This document shows, one piece after another, positions 7,794-17,282 of a stretch of 64,000 nucleotides of DNA. How positions within the stretch are numbered: position 1 is the stretch's first letter; each line of letters begins with the position of its first letter. The DNA lies in contig NZ_CP036289.1 in NCBI RefSeq assembly GCF_007748115.1, forward strand, positions 6,386,001 to 6,450,000. Reading direction: 5' to 3'. Source of the DNA: Bremerella volcania (GTDB lineage Bacteria > Planctomycetota > Planctomycetia > Pirellulales > Pirellulaceae). Made by a program: the position numbers and the translations under genes. The notes beneath the pieces were generated by a model, which saw only the letters and a program-made list of their open reading frames with translations, did not search any database and had not been told where the DNA came from.

Positions 7794-8540
7794 TTAGTCG
7801 GTCGCGTCTTGCAAGAATGCGACATGCCGTTTTAGAAATCTCGCTGGCGAAGTGCCGGTTAGACGGCGGAAGTCGTTGGTCATGTGACATTGATCGACAT
7901 AGCCACTGGCCAGGGCAACTTCAGCGAGCGACGCACCGGGGCAAGCGATCCGGCCGGCAGCGTTCTGAAACCGCACGATCGATGCAAATAACTTCGGGGA
8001 AATGCCGACGCAGTCGAGAAACGCTCGCTCCAACTGCCGGCGGCTTTTCCCGTACATACCGGCGGCTTCTTCGATGCGGACATTGCCGGAATTCGTCTCG
8101 ATCCAACGAATGACCTGGTCAATACGATGCTCGTTGGGCTGACGATGATCCAAATAATCCTCGAAAAGTTTGTCGAGACGCTGAAAAATAGTCGGCATCG
8201 CGATCTGCTGTGGTACCTCTCCCAGGGAAAACCTCAACGCCTCGGATGCCGCCTCGTGATGGTTGGTCAGTTCTTTCGTTGCCAGCGACATAAAATGTCG
8301 TGCTTGACCAGGCCGGAAGCGGACGCCCAGATAGTTCGTCCCAGCAACCAATGGAACCTCGGTGGCCGATGTGGAAGTACCAAACAACCAACAATCCGCG
8401 GAGGTCGCGTCGGCGGCGAAAACGAGATCAACCGATCCATCGGGAAAGATCGCGTGCGTCACTTGGCGGTTGTTGAAGCTCGCCCAGTAGTGGCTCACGA
8501 ATGGTCGCAGGCTCGGCGATGGAAGGAAATTGGAAAGCAC
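7794..8540 (-). CDS. AraC-family transcriptional regulator
   Basis: 248 residues from a GTG at 8540, chosen because GAGGG lies seven bases upstream and it avoids overlapping the neighbouring gene; an ATG at 8600 would overlap it by 50 bases. The N-terminal part (SNFLPSPSLRPFVSHYW and later GVRFRPGQA) resembles the DUF6597 sensor-like domain common in AraC regulators of environmental bacteria. The C-terminal 100 residues hold two helix-turn-helix motifs (RIEEAAGMYGKSRRQLERAF and LAEVALASGYVDQCHMTNDF) with the classical GYxDQxHxxxDF signature. It probably controls the VOC gene downstream. Confidence 0.88.
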   Translation of the reverse strand: MLSNFLPSPSLRPFVSHYWASFNNRQVTHAIFPDGSVDLVFAADATSADCWLFGTSTSATEVPLVAGTNYLGVRFRPGQARHFMSLATKELTNHHEAASEALRFSLGEVPQQIAMPTIFQRLDKLFEDYLDHRQPNEHRIDQVIRWIETNSGNVRIEEAAGMYGKSRRQLERAFLDCVGISPKLFASIVRFQNAAGRIACPGASLAEVALASGYVDQCHMTNDFRRLTGTSPARFLKRHVAFLQDATD

Positions 8541-8550
8541 GCAAGCACCC

Positions 8551-9294
8551 TCAAACGACCACCGGCCGATACATGAAGTAAAACAGCGATCCCCAGGCAA
8601 TCCCGCTGAGCATATTCAAGACGAATGCTCCGTTGAATCGCCAATTGCCCTCGGACGTAAATTGACTCGATTCTTTCAATGCGGCGAACAGCATGTACAT
8701 CGAGTAGATGTTTGCCAAAATCGGCATGAAAGTCAGCCCGATGATGGCTGCTCGCCAGGCCCGGACGAGCATGGCTTCGGCTTCTTCGCTGATCTCGCTC
8801 GGCTTGGCAGGCTGCTCGGCGCCTGCGACTTTGGCTTGCGGCGAAGCGTATGGATTCGACTCGTCGAAGTACGCCGTATCAGGCAGCGGTTGGTCGCTCT
8901 CGTCCGGCAGAGGTTCCTCTTCCTCCTCGTCATTCAGTTCGGCGGCCTCGGGCATGGTGGCTTCGACGTCGCTTCGATCGCCGCCGCACGACCAACAGAC
9001 TTGGAAGCCCGCATCGACCACTTCCTGGCAGGCGCCACAGAACCAGGGATCGCCGGTCTGCTCGTGACTTTCGTGACTTAGCTCTTCCTTGATCTCCAAC
9101 GCCTTTTCGGCATCGACCGAGCGAACCATCACATGCACGCCGCCCAAAGCGCTGCCGATATAGCTAAGCGACGTCTGCAGATCGCCTCCGTCGACAAACG
9201 CCCGAATACCGTGATCCTGCAGGACCGCCTTCAGATGATCGGCATCGGCCGCGTTGGCGTAGCTGGCGACTTTGAGGAATTCGGAGGTAGGCAT
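8551..9294 (-). CDS. DUF2007-domain protein with zinc ribbon and two membrane helices
   Basis: 247 residues. Residues 5-75 match the DUF2007 pattern (VASYANAADADHLKAVLQDHGIRAFVDGG), a small domain proposed in signal transduction. A zinc-ribbon-like CGAC..CWSC pair lies at about 86-104. A very acidic linker follows, with the planctomycete NPYASPQA motif, and two hydrophobic segments at about 180-205 and 220-243. Start supported by its position between divergent promoters; no strong ribosome site seen. It is upstream of the AraC gene on the same strand, ten bases away from its GTG, so likely one transcript. Function unknown. Confidence 0.75.
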   Translation of the reverse strand: MPTSEFLKVASYANAADADHLKAVLQDHGIRAFVDGGDLQTSLSYIGSALGGVHVMVRSVDAEKALEIKEELSHESHEQTGDPWFCGACQEVVDAGFQVCWSCGGDRSDVEATMPEAAELNDEEEEEPLPDESDQPLPDTAYFDESNPYASPQAKVAGAEQPAKPSEISEEAEAMLVRAWRAAIIGLTFMPILANIYSMYMLFAALKESSQFTSEGNWRFNGAFVLNMLSGIAWGSLFYFMYRPVVV

Positions 9295-9518
9295 GAAGAG
9301 CTACTGTAAAACAGGAGAAGGCGGAAACTCTTAGCGAGTCCTCTAACGTACCGAGGTAATAGCGCGAGTCAACGGAATTCTGCTAGCAGTTCGTTTCGGA
9401 ACTCGACACATTGGGTTTGACCCACCCACAAATTTTTCGTACCTATGCCGCACGCGTGGCCGGACCTTTAGTTTTTCCTCCCTCATTTCGGCCAAAATCC
9501 TGGGAAAGTTTCGTCAGC

Positions 9519-10496
9519 GTGCTATCACGAACTGTCACAATTCGATTCGCGATGCTTGCGTTCGCTCTGCTTGGCCTGACCAGCGGTTGCCGAACGACCG
9601 ATCCATCGGTGCAGCTGCTGGAGTCGGAGCTGCGTTACCTGGAAGACAAGGTTTATGCCTTGCAGGACGTCGTGCATCAGAAAGATTCCCAGATTGCGTC
9701 GGTCCGCCGCGAGAACGAGTCGCTACGCAAGCAGCTTGGTCTACCGGAAGGGACGAGCACCACGTCGACCGAACCAGAAACCTTGCCGACGCCGCACACC
9801 AGTGCGTCCCGTATTTCTTCCCGGCCTGACGGCGATTTGCTGACCAGCCCGGTGATTGAGCTGGGCGAGTCGAGCAGCCTGCCGGAACTGGAAAGCGTGG
9901 CCCCCGGCCCCGAGCTATTGGACGGGCCGCTGCTGCAGCAGTTTGATCCGGAGGCCGAAGTGGTGGTCGACCGGATCGTCACGCAGATGCAGCTCAATCC
10001 GAAGCTGACCGGCGGCTACGATGCCGACGACCAGCCAGGAGACGACGGCATTATGGTGGTGATCGAACCGCAGAACGAAGCGGGCCAGTACGTCGATTCG
10101 CCGGGGCCTGTTTCGGTGGTCCTGCTCGATCCGGCCTATACCGGCAAAGAGGCATTCGTCGGCCGCTGGGACTTCGATACGACCGACTCGGCCAAGTACC
10201 TCAAACGAACCTTGCTCGGTAAAGGGGTCCACCTGAAGCTCCCCTGGACCGAAGGGAAGCCAGAACATGAATCGCTGCAACTGCACGTCCGCTACTCGAC
10301 GGAGCAGGGAGAGGTCCTGCAGCAAAAGAAAGACATCCAGGTCGATCTTCGCGGCAAAGACTCGGCCCGCTGGACCCCAGCCACAGTGCCGCTGCCGGCG
10401 GGGCGAACGGCGTCGCGTCCTGACTCTTCCAGCGACGACGTTCAAGACGAGCGGCCGGGGCTGTTCAAGAAGCCTCTCTGGCGACCTTTTCGATAG
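9519..10496 (+). CDS. Secreted coiled-coil lipoprotein, function unknown
   Basis: 325 residues from a GTG at 9519; this start gives a clean lipoprotein signal (FAMLAFALLGLTSGC) with the lipobox Cys at about residue 25. The open frame continues to 9411, but that would put 36 odd residues before the signal. After the Cys come a short coiled coil (about 32-75), a Thr/Pro/Ser/Glu-rich linker, and a beta-rich domain (about 130-300) containing VVIEPQNEAGQYVDSPGPVS and FVGRWDFDTTDSA. I do not recognise a named family. Divergent from the DUF2007 gene. Probably anchored in the outer or inner membrane. Confidence 0.75.
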   Translation: MLSRTVTIRFAMLAFALLGLTSGCRTTDPSVQLLESELRYLEDKVYALQDVVHQKDSQIASVRRENESLRKQLGLPEGTSTTSTEPETLPTPHTSASRISSRPDGDLLTSPVIELGESSSLPELESVAPGPELLDGPLLQQFDPEAEVVVDRIVTQMQLNPKLTGGYDADDQPGDDGIMVVIEPQNEAGQYVDSPGPVSVVLLDPAYTGKEAFVGRWDFDTTDSAKYLKRTLLGKGVHLKLPWTEGKPEHESLQLHVRYSTEQGEVLQQKKDIQVDLRGKDSARWTPATVPLPAGRTASRPDSSSDDVQDERPGLFKKPLWRPFR

Positions 10497-10571
10497 TCGC
10501 TCGTTTCTGGCAATCTCGTAATTGCACGGTTACAATCGCGGCCACACCTCGATGCCGGAAAGGGAGTGGCG

Positions 10572-10964
10572 ATGTTACCGTACGAGAGAATCCTCCAATT
10601 CTATGCTTATGTCATGCCATTGATCGGAGCCACACAATTCGTTGTGCTTGGTGTCTGGCTTGGTCTAATGCTGCTTTCGCCAGCAACACTAGAAGGTCTT
10701 CACGAAGATCAGATCGCGAAATTAAGATCGTATCGGCGACGATATGTGCGTATTCTTTTCCGGTCGATCTTTGGATTGATCATCCTGTTGCCGATCGCCG
10801 GATTCTTTATATGGACCGCTTCGCGGCATATCACGTCGCCGGCAGGTAGCTATATCCTCTTAGGAATCCTTTATGGTCTTTGGTGGGGCTACCTGGTAGT
10901 AGGAACCCTGACCACAGCCTGGCAATGCCTGATCGAGCTTCAAGAAGGTAAGCAGTCTGAATAA
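10572..10964 (+). CDS. Small integral membrane protein, unknown function
   Basis: 130 residues with three clear transmembrane segments (about 15-37, 60-82, 90-113) and short charged loops. ATG at 10572 is preceded by AAAGGGAG; an in-frame GTG at 10566 overlaps that site and is less likely. No recognisable domain. It stands alone, 75 bases after the lipoprotein gene and just before a terminator shared with the convergent aminotransferase gene. Confidence 0.7.
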   Translation: MLPYERILQFYAYVMPLIGATQFVVLGVWLGLMLLSPATLEGLHEDQIAKLRSYRRRYVRILFRSIFGLIILLPIAGFFIWTASRHITSPAGSYILLGILYGLWWGYLVVGTLTTAWQCLIELQEGKQSE

Positions 10965-10995
10965 AAAAGCGATGCCCCTTTGAGCATCGCTTTTG
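10965..10995. terminator. Bidirectional terminator between convergent genes
   Basis: AAAAGCGATGC and GCATCGCTTTT form an 11-bp stem around an eight-base loop, with A-rich and T-rich flanks so it can end transcripts from both sides: the small membrane protein gene (+) and the aminotransferase gene (-, stop at 11020). Confidence 0.9.
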
Positions 10996-11019
10996 CGTTT
11001 TAAGTTGTCCGAATATCGC

Positions 11020-12219
11020 CTAAGCCGACTTGCGACGGGCTTTGCCTTCGAAGTTGGCTTCGATGCCGTAATACATCGCGATCGAGCTGACCACGTGGCG
11101 CTGCTCGGCGGCGGTTAGTTCTGGGAAGATGGGCAGGGCCAAAACTTCTTCGGCGGCCTTTTCCGTTTCCGGCAGGGGTGCCAGCTCTTCCTTCAGCGCG
11201 GCGAAGCACTGCTGTTGGTGCAGCGGAACCGGGTAGTAGATCTCGCTGCCGACCTTCAGTTCGGCCAGATGCTTGCGAAGCGAATCACGGCCGCCGCGTG
11301 GGACGCGAACGGTGTATTGATTCCAAACGTGATAGCTGCCTTCGGTTTCGGTCGGCAGGTTCAACACCAGGTCCAGACCGCATTGGCTGAACAGTTCGTG
11401 GTATCGCATGGCATTCTGGCGACGCATCTCGGTCCACTCGGCCATATGCTTCATTTTGACGTTGAGAGCCGCGGCCTGGAGCGTGTCCAAGCGGCTGTTG
11501 ATGCCGACAACCTGGTGGTAGTAGCGGGGCTCCATGCCGTGCCCGCGAAGCAGCTTCAGCTTGGCGGCGAACTCTTCGTCGTTGGTGACCAGCATGCCGC
11601 CGTCCCCCATGCCACCGAGGTTCTTGGTCGGGTAGAAGCTGATGCAGCCAGCCAGGCTCATGCTGCCGGCCCGCTGACCTTTGTGCTCGGCCAGAATGGC
11701 TTGAGCGGCGTCTTCAATGACGGGAATGTCGTGCATCTGGGCGATCTTGTTGATTTCGGTCATGTCGGCGCATTGGCCGAACAGATGGACCGGAATGATC
11801 GCCTTGGTATTAGGCGTGATTTGTTCTTGCAGGCGAGTCGGGTCGATGTTGAACGAGGTGGGCTCGATGTCGACGAAGACCGGCTTCGCACCCAATCGCC
11901 AAACGCAGCTGGCAGTGGCAAAGAAGGTGAAGCTGGGAACGAGGACTTCATCGCCGGGACCGATATCCAGGGCCATGAGTGAGAGCAGCAAAGCGTCGCT
12001 CCCAGAAGCACAGCCGATGCCAAACTTGGCATGCGATGCGGCCGCACAGGTTTCTTCCAACTGGAAAACATCCGGACCAAACAGAAACCGGCCTGAGTCG
12101 AGAACCGACTCGAAAGCCGCCATGAATTCTTCTTTCAACGGTCCGTTACCACGGCCGATGTCCAGCAGTGGAACTTGCGAAACACCTGATGATTCCACGC
12201 CTTTGTTTGCTGTCGTCAT
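11020..12219 (-). CDS. DegT/DnrJ/EryC1/StrS aminotransferase (sugar aminotransferase)
   Basis: 399 residues from the ATG at 12219, picked because AAGGA is eight bases upstream; the longer frame to 12255 adds a Ser/Lys-rich stretch without a binding site. PLP-dependent family that transfers an amino group, usually from glutamate, to a nucleotide-bound keto-sugar. The Schiff-base Lys is K199 in SFYPTKNLGGMGDGG; D170 in VIEDAAQ binds the pyridine nitrogen; the N-terminal LLDIGRGNGPL resembles the family start. Such enzymes serve O-antigen, capsule or glycan modification. No other sugar-nucleotide gene is close, so the substrate cannot be inferred. Confidence 0.92.
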   Translation of the reverse strand: MTTANKGVESSGVSQVPLLDIGRGNGPLKEEFMAAFESVLDSGRFLFGPDVFQLEETCAAASHAKFGIGCASGSDALLLSLMALDIGPGDEVLVPSFTFFATASCVWRLGAKPVFVDIEPTSFNIDPTRLQEQITPNTKAIIPVHLFGQCADMTEINKIAQMHDIPVIEDAAQAILAEHKGQRAGSMSLAGCISFYPTKNLGGMGDGGMLVTNDEEFAAKLKLLRGHGMEPRYYHQVVGINSRLDTLQAAALNVKMKHMAEWTEMRRQNAMRYHELFSQCGLDLVLNLPTETEGSYHVWNQYTVRVPRGGRDSLRKHLAELKVGSEIYYPVPLHQQQCFAALKEELAPLPETEKAAEEVLALPIFPELTAAEQRHVVSSIAMYYGIEANFEGKARRKSA

Positions 12220-12414
12220 CCCTGACTTCCTTGATGAATTCGTGCTTTTTTCCACGCCAATAAGTAGGCTTCCTGCCTGCTGACCCGTACGCGGTAAGCG
12301 AAAACGATAGGAGGATTGCCCCTAAGGGTCAAGGGCAAGCATTCTCACATCGTGAAATCGGATCGACTCCGGTAACATGCAACGTGATATCTCGGTTTTT
12401 GGGCCGCTGAAGAG

Positions 12415-13089
12415 TTATGCTAGCGTACCGCTTCGGGTGTCACAGACCTGATTGGCCTGCCAGAAGTGGCCTGATTCTGTGTCCAGGCAGGTAAGCCATC
12501 CTGTGCCACATGCCCACGTGTCAATCACTACGGAATGCCCCACATCCAGAGGCCAGCCTGACTTCTGCGAGGTATGACCGCAGATAACTTTCTTACCCGA
12601 AAAGTGCGGTCCGCGATTGATGAACTTGTCCCAATAGAGAGTCGCATTATCCTGCTCGTTGAGCGGGAGGTCGGGGCGGACATTACCATGCACGAAGATG
12701 TGGGAATCGTCCTCGAAGTAAGGTTGGCAGACCGATTCCAAAAAAAGCCAGTGTTGCTCGGAGACGTGTTCCAGATCGGATTGCTCGCCAGTGTCGGGAG
12801 CGTACGATTCGAGCGTCTCTTCGCCTCCATATCCCAACCACGAGTTGAAGGTACGGGAATCATCCCTCGCCGTGAGCATCATGATCTCGTGGTTCCCTCT
12901 CAGGCACACCACGTCGTATTGATCACGTAGCTCCAGGATGTACTGGATCACTCCACGAGAATTTGGCCCACGGTCGACGTAGTCTCCCAGGAATACAATA
13001 CGATCGTCCGGCCGGAGCCCCACCTCATCCAGTAGACACTTCAGCGCGATCAAACATCCATGCACATCGCCAATAGCCAAAGTACGCAA
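12415..13089 (-). CDS. Calcineurin-like serine/threonine protein phosphatase
   Basis: 224 residues. All PPP-family metal-binding blocks are present: GDVHG (7-11), GDYVDRG (35-41), RGNHE (64-68), and the His of FVHGNV and ICGHT. Known relatives include lambda phosphatase, PrpA-like enzymes and symmetrical Ap4A hydrolase. The length suits the lambda/PrpA type, which dephosphorylates Ser/Thr/His phosphoproteins; diadenosine tetraphosphate as substrate is not excluded. Upstream of the aminotransferase gene on the same strand by 195 bases, and just downstream of a terminator for the lactonase gene. No signal peptide, so cytoplasmic. Confidence 0.9.
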   Translation of the reverse strand: MRTLAIGDVHGCLIALKCLLDEVGLRPDDRIVFLGDYVDRGPNSRGVIQYILELRDQYDVVCLRGNHEIMMLTARDDSRTFNSWLGYGGEETLESYAPDTGEQSDLEHVSEQHWLFLESVCQPYFEDDSHIFVHGNVRPDLPLNEQDNATLYWDKFINRGPHFSGKKVICGHTSQKSGWPLDVGHSVVIDTWACGTGWLTCLDTESGHFWQANQVCDTRSGTLA

Positions 13090-13115
13090 CGAAATTCCTT
13101 TGCCTCGATCCGTCC

Positions 13116-13157
13116 CAAAAAAGAAAGATGGCTACTACGATCGAAGGTAGTAGCCAT
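13116..13157 (-). terminator. Rho-independent terminator after the lactonase gene
   Basis: On the minus strand ATGGCTACTAC and GTAGTAGCCAT form an 11-bp stem with an eight-base loop, ending in a run of T (the A run at 13116-13127 on the plus strand). It sits 29 bases beyond the lactonase stop codon. Confidence 0.92.
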
Positions 13158-13185
13158 CCGACGACGTTTCATCCCGTGTTTTCGC

Positions 13186-14382
13186 TTACTTCTGCAGAAA
13201 CTCGATGCAGCAGGGATTGGGCACCGAGATCTGCGACGGCAGCGGCTTGAGCGTACCAATCTTCTGATCGATCTCAAAGATCACGATGTTATTGGTATCT
13301 TGATTGGCCGCCAGAAGAAACTTACCGTCGGGAGCAATCCGAAAGTGCCGTGGCGTTTTACCCATCGTGCTGTAGTGCCCAAGCAGGGTAACAAGCCCCG
13401 TATCCGCGTCGATTCGGTAAGCGGCGATGCTGTCGTGACCACGATTCGAGGCATACAGCCATCGTCCGTTCGGGTGAATGTAAATCTCGGCGGTCGTATT
13501 GTTCCCCTCGAAATCTTTCGGCAACGTGGCAGCACGCTGGAGATGTTCGCTCTCGCCCGTGTTGGGGTTGAATGCGAAGACATCCAAGGTCGAATTGAGT
13601 TCGTTCAGTACGTACACACGCTGACCTGGTGCACTCACGGCCAAATGACGCGGGCCTGAGCCAGGGGTGATTTCGAGACACGCCGGATCGTTCAACGTCA
13701 ACTCGCCGGTTAATCCGCTGATCATTCGATAGATCATAACCTTATCGAGCCCTAAGTCGGCCGCCAACATGAGCGGACTACCAGGAACGTGATACATTCC
13801 GTGACCATGCGGTCCCTTCTGGCGAGCTTCGTTCACGCTCGAACCTTCGTGCTGGAAGAACGACGTCGCTGGGGCAAGTTGGCCATCCTCTCCGATCGGC
13901 AGCGTTGCGAACGAGCCCCCTCCGTAGTTGGAAACCATCAAGAATCCTTTTCCTGGTGAGATCTCGACATGGCAAGGCCCGCCACCGCCAGAGGCTTCCT
14001 GGTTAAGCAGCTCGAGAGTTCCATCCTCGTTAAAGGTGAACGCCGACACGGCACCGGAGCTTCCATCGCCAAAGTTGGCGACTTCGCCAACCGCATACAG
14101 ATTCTTCCGATCGTTGCTGATTGCCAGAAACGACGGATTATCGATTTCATAGGCCAAAGTCGGCAGGCTCATTTGACCTGTCTGGGGGTCAAGCACGCTT
14201 CGATAGATTCCTTTGCTGTCTCCTCGGGTATAGGTGCCAATGTAGAACTCCAATCTGAGACCTTCATTGACGACCTTCCCAATCTCGATCACTTTCGATT
14301 TCTGTTGGGCTTGAACCAATTGCGTAGCCATTGCCACGCAGGCAAATGTTAGAGCGGTAAAGACGATGCGGCGAGTCAACAT
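13186..14382 (-). CDS. Secreted lactonase-type beta-propeller (6-phosphogluconolactonase family)
   Basis: 398 residues with a signal peptide (about 1-26, ending LVQA). The body has the lactonase (PF10282-type) features: FYIGTYTRGDSKGIY at the start, repeated blades (SFLAISNDRKNLYAVGE, PCHVEISPGKGFLMVSNYGG, PRHFRIAPDGKFLLAANQD) and the conserved GPHGHGMYHVPGSP. Cytoplasmic YbhE/Pgl hydrolyses 6-phosphogluconolactone; this exported version more probably acts on an extracellular or periplasmic lactone, which is inference. Divergent from the cytochrome gene, another beta-propeller. Ends at a strong terminator. Confidence 0.85.
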   Translation of the reverse strand: MLTRRIVFTALTFACVAMATQLVQAQQKSKVIEIGKVVNEGLRLEFYIGTYTRGDSKGIYRSVLDPQTGQMSLPTLAYEIDNPSFLAISNDRKNLYAVGEVANFGDGSSGAVSAFTFNEDGTLELLNQEASGGGGPCHVEISPGKGFLMVSNYGGGSFATLPIGEDGQLAPATSFFQHEGSSVNEARQKGPHGHGMYHVPGSPLMLAADLGLDKVMIYRMISGLTGELTLNDPACLEITPGSGPRHLAVSAPGQRVYVLNELNSTLDVFAFNPNTGESEHLQRAATLPKDFEGNNTTAEIYIHPNGRWLYASNRGHDSIAAYRIDADTGLVTLLGHYSTMGKTPRHFRIAPDGKFLLAANQDTNNIVIFEIDQKIGTLKPLPSQISVPNPCCIEFLQK

Positions 14383-14553
14383 AGGGGATATCTCCGGTGT
14401 TGGGGTAAGGTCCTCCTATTGTACTTAGGCTGAAAACACAAATCACGTCGGTCTTACGGACCTGAGATTCCCCGTTTTGGCTTGTCCCAGTGGGATTGCT
14501 ATGGGAAAATCGAGTATTCCCACGACCTTTTTCCCACCGCAAACCTATTGCTC

Positions 14554-16296
14554 ATGATCCGTTTCGCCGCAATCGTCGCCACGCTCCTCTTGGCGTCCGC
14601 CAGCTACGCCGTACCTGCGCAGCGCGTGGATCCCTCGCAACCGGCTCTTCGCTGCCCGGAAGACCTTATCCTGAGCGAAGATGGCAAGTTTCTGCTGACC
14701 GCCAATCGCGGAACCGGAACGATCTCGATCGTTGATCGCGACCAAGGCAAGATTTCGTCGGAATGGCGTATCGGCCAATCGATCATTGACCTGCTCCCCC
14801 TTCCCGGGCAGCGACTACTGGCCCTCGATGGCAAGGCAAACGAAGCCATTTTGTTGAAACAAAATGGGGACGTGCTGGACATTCTCTCGCGCGTGACGCT
14901 CCCCTACTCGCCGGTGAAGTCGGACGTAAGCTCGGATGGCCAGCAGATCTGCGTGAGTTGCCTTTGGCCCAGAAAGCTCGTTTCGCTCAGCATCACCGGC
15001 GAACAACTTAAGCTTCAGCGGGAACTGATTCTGCCATTTGCCCCGCGCGTGGTGCTGTTTGTGCCCGATGGTCAATCGATCTTGGCGGCCGATAACTTCG
15101 GTGGGCGGCTGGCCATCGTCGATGCCAATACGTTCACCGTGCGGCATATCCGCGAATTTCCGGCGCACAACATTCGCGCGATGGCCCTTTCACCCGATGG
15201 AACCAAACTGCTGTTTGCCCATCAACTGCTCAACAGCCTGGCGGTCACCAACGAGAACGACATTCACTGGGGCCTGGTGATGAGCAACGAGCTGCGCTGG
15301 GTACCGCTCGATTTCGTCATGGACGTGGAAGCCGACTTCTACGGAAACGGTTTCATGCATCCCATCGGTGAGCCAGGCAAGGGGGGAGGAGACCCGACCG
15401 ATATCGCAGTGATCGACGACCTGCAAGCCGTCGTTTCCATGGGAGGCACCGGCCAAGTTGGCATCGGCAAGTACGAAGCGTTCGGACTGTTTCGCGTCTC
15501 GGTCGAAGAGCACCCAACCGCCGTCGTCGTTTCGCCTGAGAAAGACGTCATTTACGTTGCCAATGGATTCGGCGATTCGATCTCGCTGGTCGACATCGAC
15601 AAAGCTGAAACGATTGGCCGCATCTCGCTGGGAGCGGTGCGAGAGCCCAAGCTGGTCGAACAGGGAGAACGCCTGTTCCACAATGCCCGCCTGTCGATGG
15701 AAGGATGGATGTCTTGCCATAGCTGCCATACCGATGGGCATACCAACGGGCTCAGTAGCGACAACTTGAGTGATCGTTCGTATGGGGCGCCCAAGCGGAT
15801 TCTTTCCCTGCTGGGCAAAGCCGATACGGCACCCTTCGGCTGGCTGGCAGTCAGCGACACGCTCGAACAGCAAGCCAAGAGTTCGGTCAAATCGACCATG
15901 CATGGACGTGCTCTTTCGGACCAACAGGCCTCGGCCTTAGCGGCTTACATGAAGAGCTTGCCGCTTCCGCCACCCATCGACGCACTGCAAGCCACACGCG
16001 ACATGACTGCCGTCGCCCATGGCCGGCAGATCTTCCTGCGTAACAACTGCATCAAGTGCCACGCTCCGCCACTATATACTTCGCCGGAAGTTTACGACGT
16101 GGGGATGCACGACAAGGAATTCAACCGCGAGTTCAATCCGCCGTCTCTTCGCGGGATCGGGCATCGCGATACGTTCTTTCACGACGCCCGAGCGACCTCG
16201 CTGCGAGACGTGTTCGAGGTCCACGGGCATCAGCTGGCGGTCGAGTTGACCGATCAGCAGTTGGACGACTTGATTCAGTTTCTACGCAGCCTTTAA
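14554..16296 (+). CDS. Secreted beta-propeller protein with two c-type heme sites
   Basis: 580 residues from the ATG at 14554, which starts a good signal peptide (MIRFAAIVATLLLASASYAV); the frame extends upstream to 14482 without support. Residues about 30-370 form a YVTN-like propeller (GTISIVDRDQGKI, VVVSPEKDVIYVANGFGDSI). The C-terminal part carries two CxxCH heme-binding motifs, at C388-H392 and C499-H503, with distal methionine candidates (VGMHD, near 514). This resembles the di-heme cytochrome c peroxidase/MauG-like modules fused to propellers in planctomycetes. Role likely periplasmic electron transfer or oxidation; the substrate is unknown. Confidence 0.85.
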   Translation: MIRFAAIVATLLLASASYAVPAQRVDPSQPALRCPEDLILSEDGKFLLTANRGTGTISIVDRDQGKISSEWRIGQSIIDLLPLPGQRLLALDGKANEAILLKQNGDVLDILSRVTLPYSPVKSDVSSDGQQICVSCLWPRKLVSLSITGEQLKLQRELILPFAPRVVLFVPDGQSILAADNFGGRLAIVDANTFTVRHIREFPAHNIRAMALSPDGTKLLFAHQLLNSLAVTNENDIHWGLVMSNELRWVPLDFVMDVEADFYGNGFMHPIGEPGKGGGDPTDIAVIDDLQAVVSMGGTGQVGIGKYEAFGLFRVSVEEHPTAVVVSPEKDVIYVANGFGDSISLVDIDKAETIGRISLGAVREPKLVEQGERLFHNARLSMEGWMSCHSCHTDGHTNGLSSDNLSDRSYGAPKRILSLLGKADTAPFGWLAVSDTLEQQAKSSVKSTMHGRALSDQQASALAAYMKSLPLPPPIDALQATRDMTAVAHGRQIFLRNNCIKCHAPPLYTSPEVYDVGMHDKEFNREFNPPSLRGIGHRDTFFHDARATSLRDVFEVHGHQLAVELTDQQLDDLIQFLRSL

Positions 16297-16307
16297 GACT
16301 TGCGCGT

Positions 16308-17192
16308 TTATTTGGCCTTCAGTACCTCGGTCTTAAGCCATCCCGTCGCCAGATCTGGCCAATGGGTGACGGGCTTCTCGGTCGGTCGCAGGCCATAGCC
16401 GTGGCCGCCTGAGGTGAAGACGTGCAACTCGGCCGGGATGTTCAATCGCTTGAGCCCCAAGTAGTAGGCGACGCTGCCGGTCGAGGAAATCCGGTCATCG
16501 CTGGTATGAACGAGGAACGCCGGTGGAGTGTTTTCATCGACCGACGTTTCCGGCGTCAGCTCGGTATCGGCGTCCTTCTTATTCAGATACGCCGGATAGA
16601 TGAGAAACGTAAAGTCAGGCCGAGCACTCAGCTTGTCGGCGTCATCGATTGGCTCATAGGCGGAGTCTTCCGCGTTGGAAGTCACGGCTGCCAGGTTCCC
16701 GCCGGCCGAGAACCCTAGGATGCCAACCTTCTGCGGATCGATCTTCCAGGCTTCGGCATTGGCTCGCGTTACACGAATCGCGCGTTGAGCGTCACTCAGG
16801 GGGTTCGCGTAGACTTCACCTTCCTTGGCTCGAGGAACACGGTAGTGCAGAACGACCCCGGTCACGCCAATCTTGTTCAACCACTGGGCAACCTCGACCC
16901 CTTCCAGGTCGTAGGCCAGGATGTTGTAACCACCACCCGGGCAAATGACCACGGCCGCACCGGTGTCTATTTCGGCATCTGGCTTATAGACGGTGATCTT
17001 CGGCTTAGTGACCTTCGTCACGCGGTTTCCGATTCGATCGTCGATTTCGTCGACGATCTCTTCCTTCTCGCCGGCAGCCAGCCCAGGCACTTTGCCCTCG
17101 GGCCACAAGTCCACCGCAACCGGTTGGGCAGCAAACGAAGTAGAAACCATCGCGAGTAGAACGAGTGCAGAGAGTAGTCGTATGTGAGTCAT
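16308..17192 (-). CDS. Secreted alpha/beta hydrolase (carbohydrate-esterase-like)
   Basis: 294 residues with signal peptide (1-21, cleavage after SFA). The oxyanion region is CPGGGYNIL (84-92), the nucleophile S162 in GFSAGG, the acid D232 or D233 in HTSDDR, and the base H264 in SGGHGYG. This set and length match bacterial feruloyl/acetyl-xylan esterase-like secreted hydrolases (BD-FAE/Axe type) that remove acyl groups from plant or algal polysaccharides. It is convergent with the cytochrome gene (11 bases apart). Polysaccharide deacylation fits a planctomycete lifestyle but is inferred. Confidence 0.87.
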   Translation of the reverse strand: MTHIRLLSALVLLAMVSTSFAAQPVAVDLWPEGKVPGLAAGEKEEIVDEIDDRIGNRVTKVTKPKITVYKPDAEIDTGAAVVICPGGGYNILAYDLEGVEVAQWLNKIGVTGVVLHYRVPRAKEGEVYANPLSDAQRAIRVTRANAEAWKIDPQKVGILGFSAGGNLAAVTSNAEDSAYEPIDDADKLSARPDFTFLIYPAYLNKKDADTELTPETSVDENTPPAFLVHTSDDRISSTGSVAYYLGLKRLNIPAELHVFTSGGHGYGLRPTEKPVTHWPDLATGWLKTEVLKAK

Positions 17193-17282
17193 GGTGGGTG
17201 GTTCAATCAGAGTGCAAGAAATGAGAAAGGGCAGGATCGACCTTTGAGGTTAGCCTGCCCACGGAACGATTGCAATCTTGGA

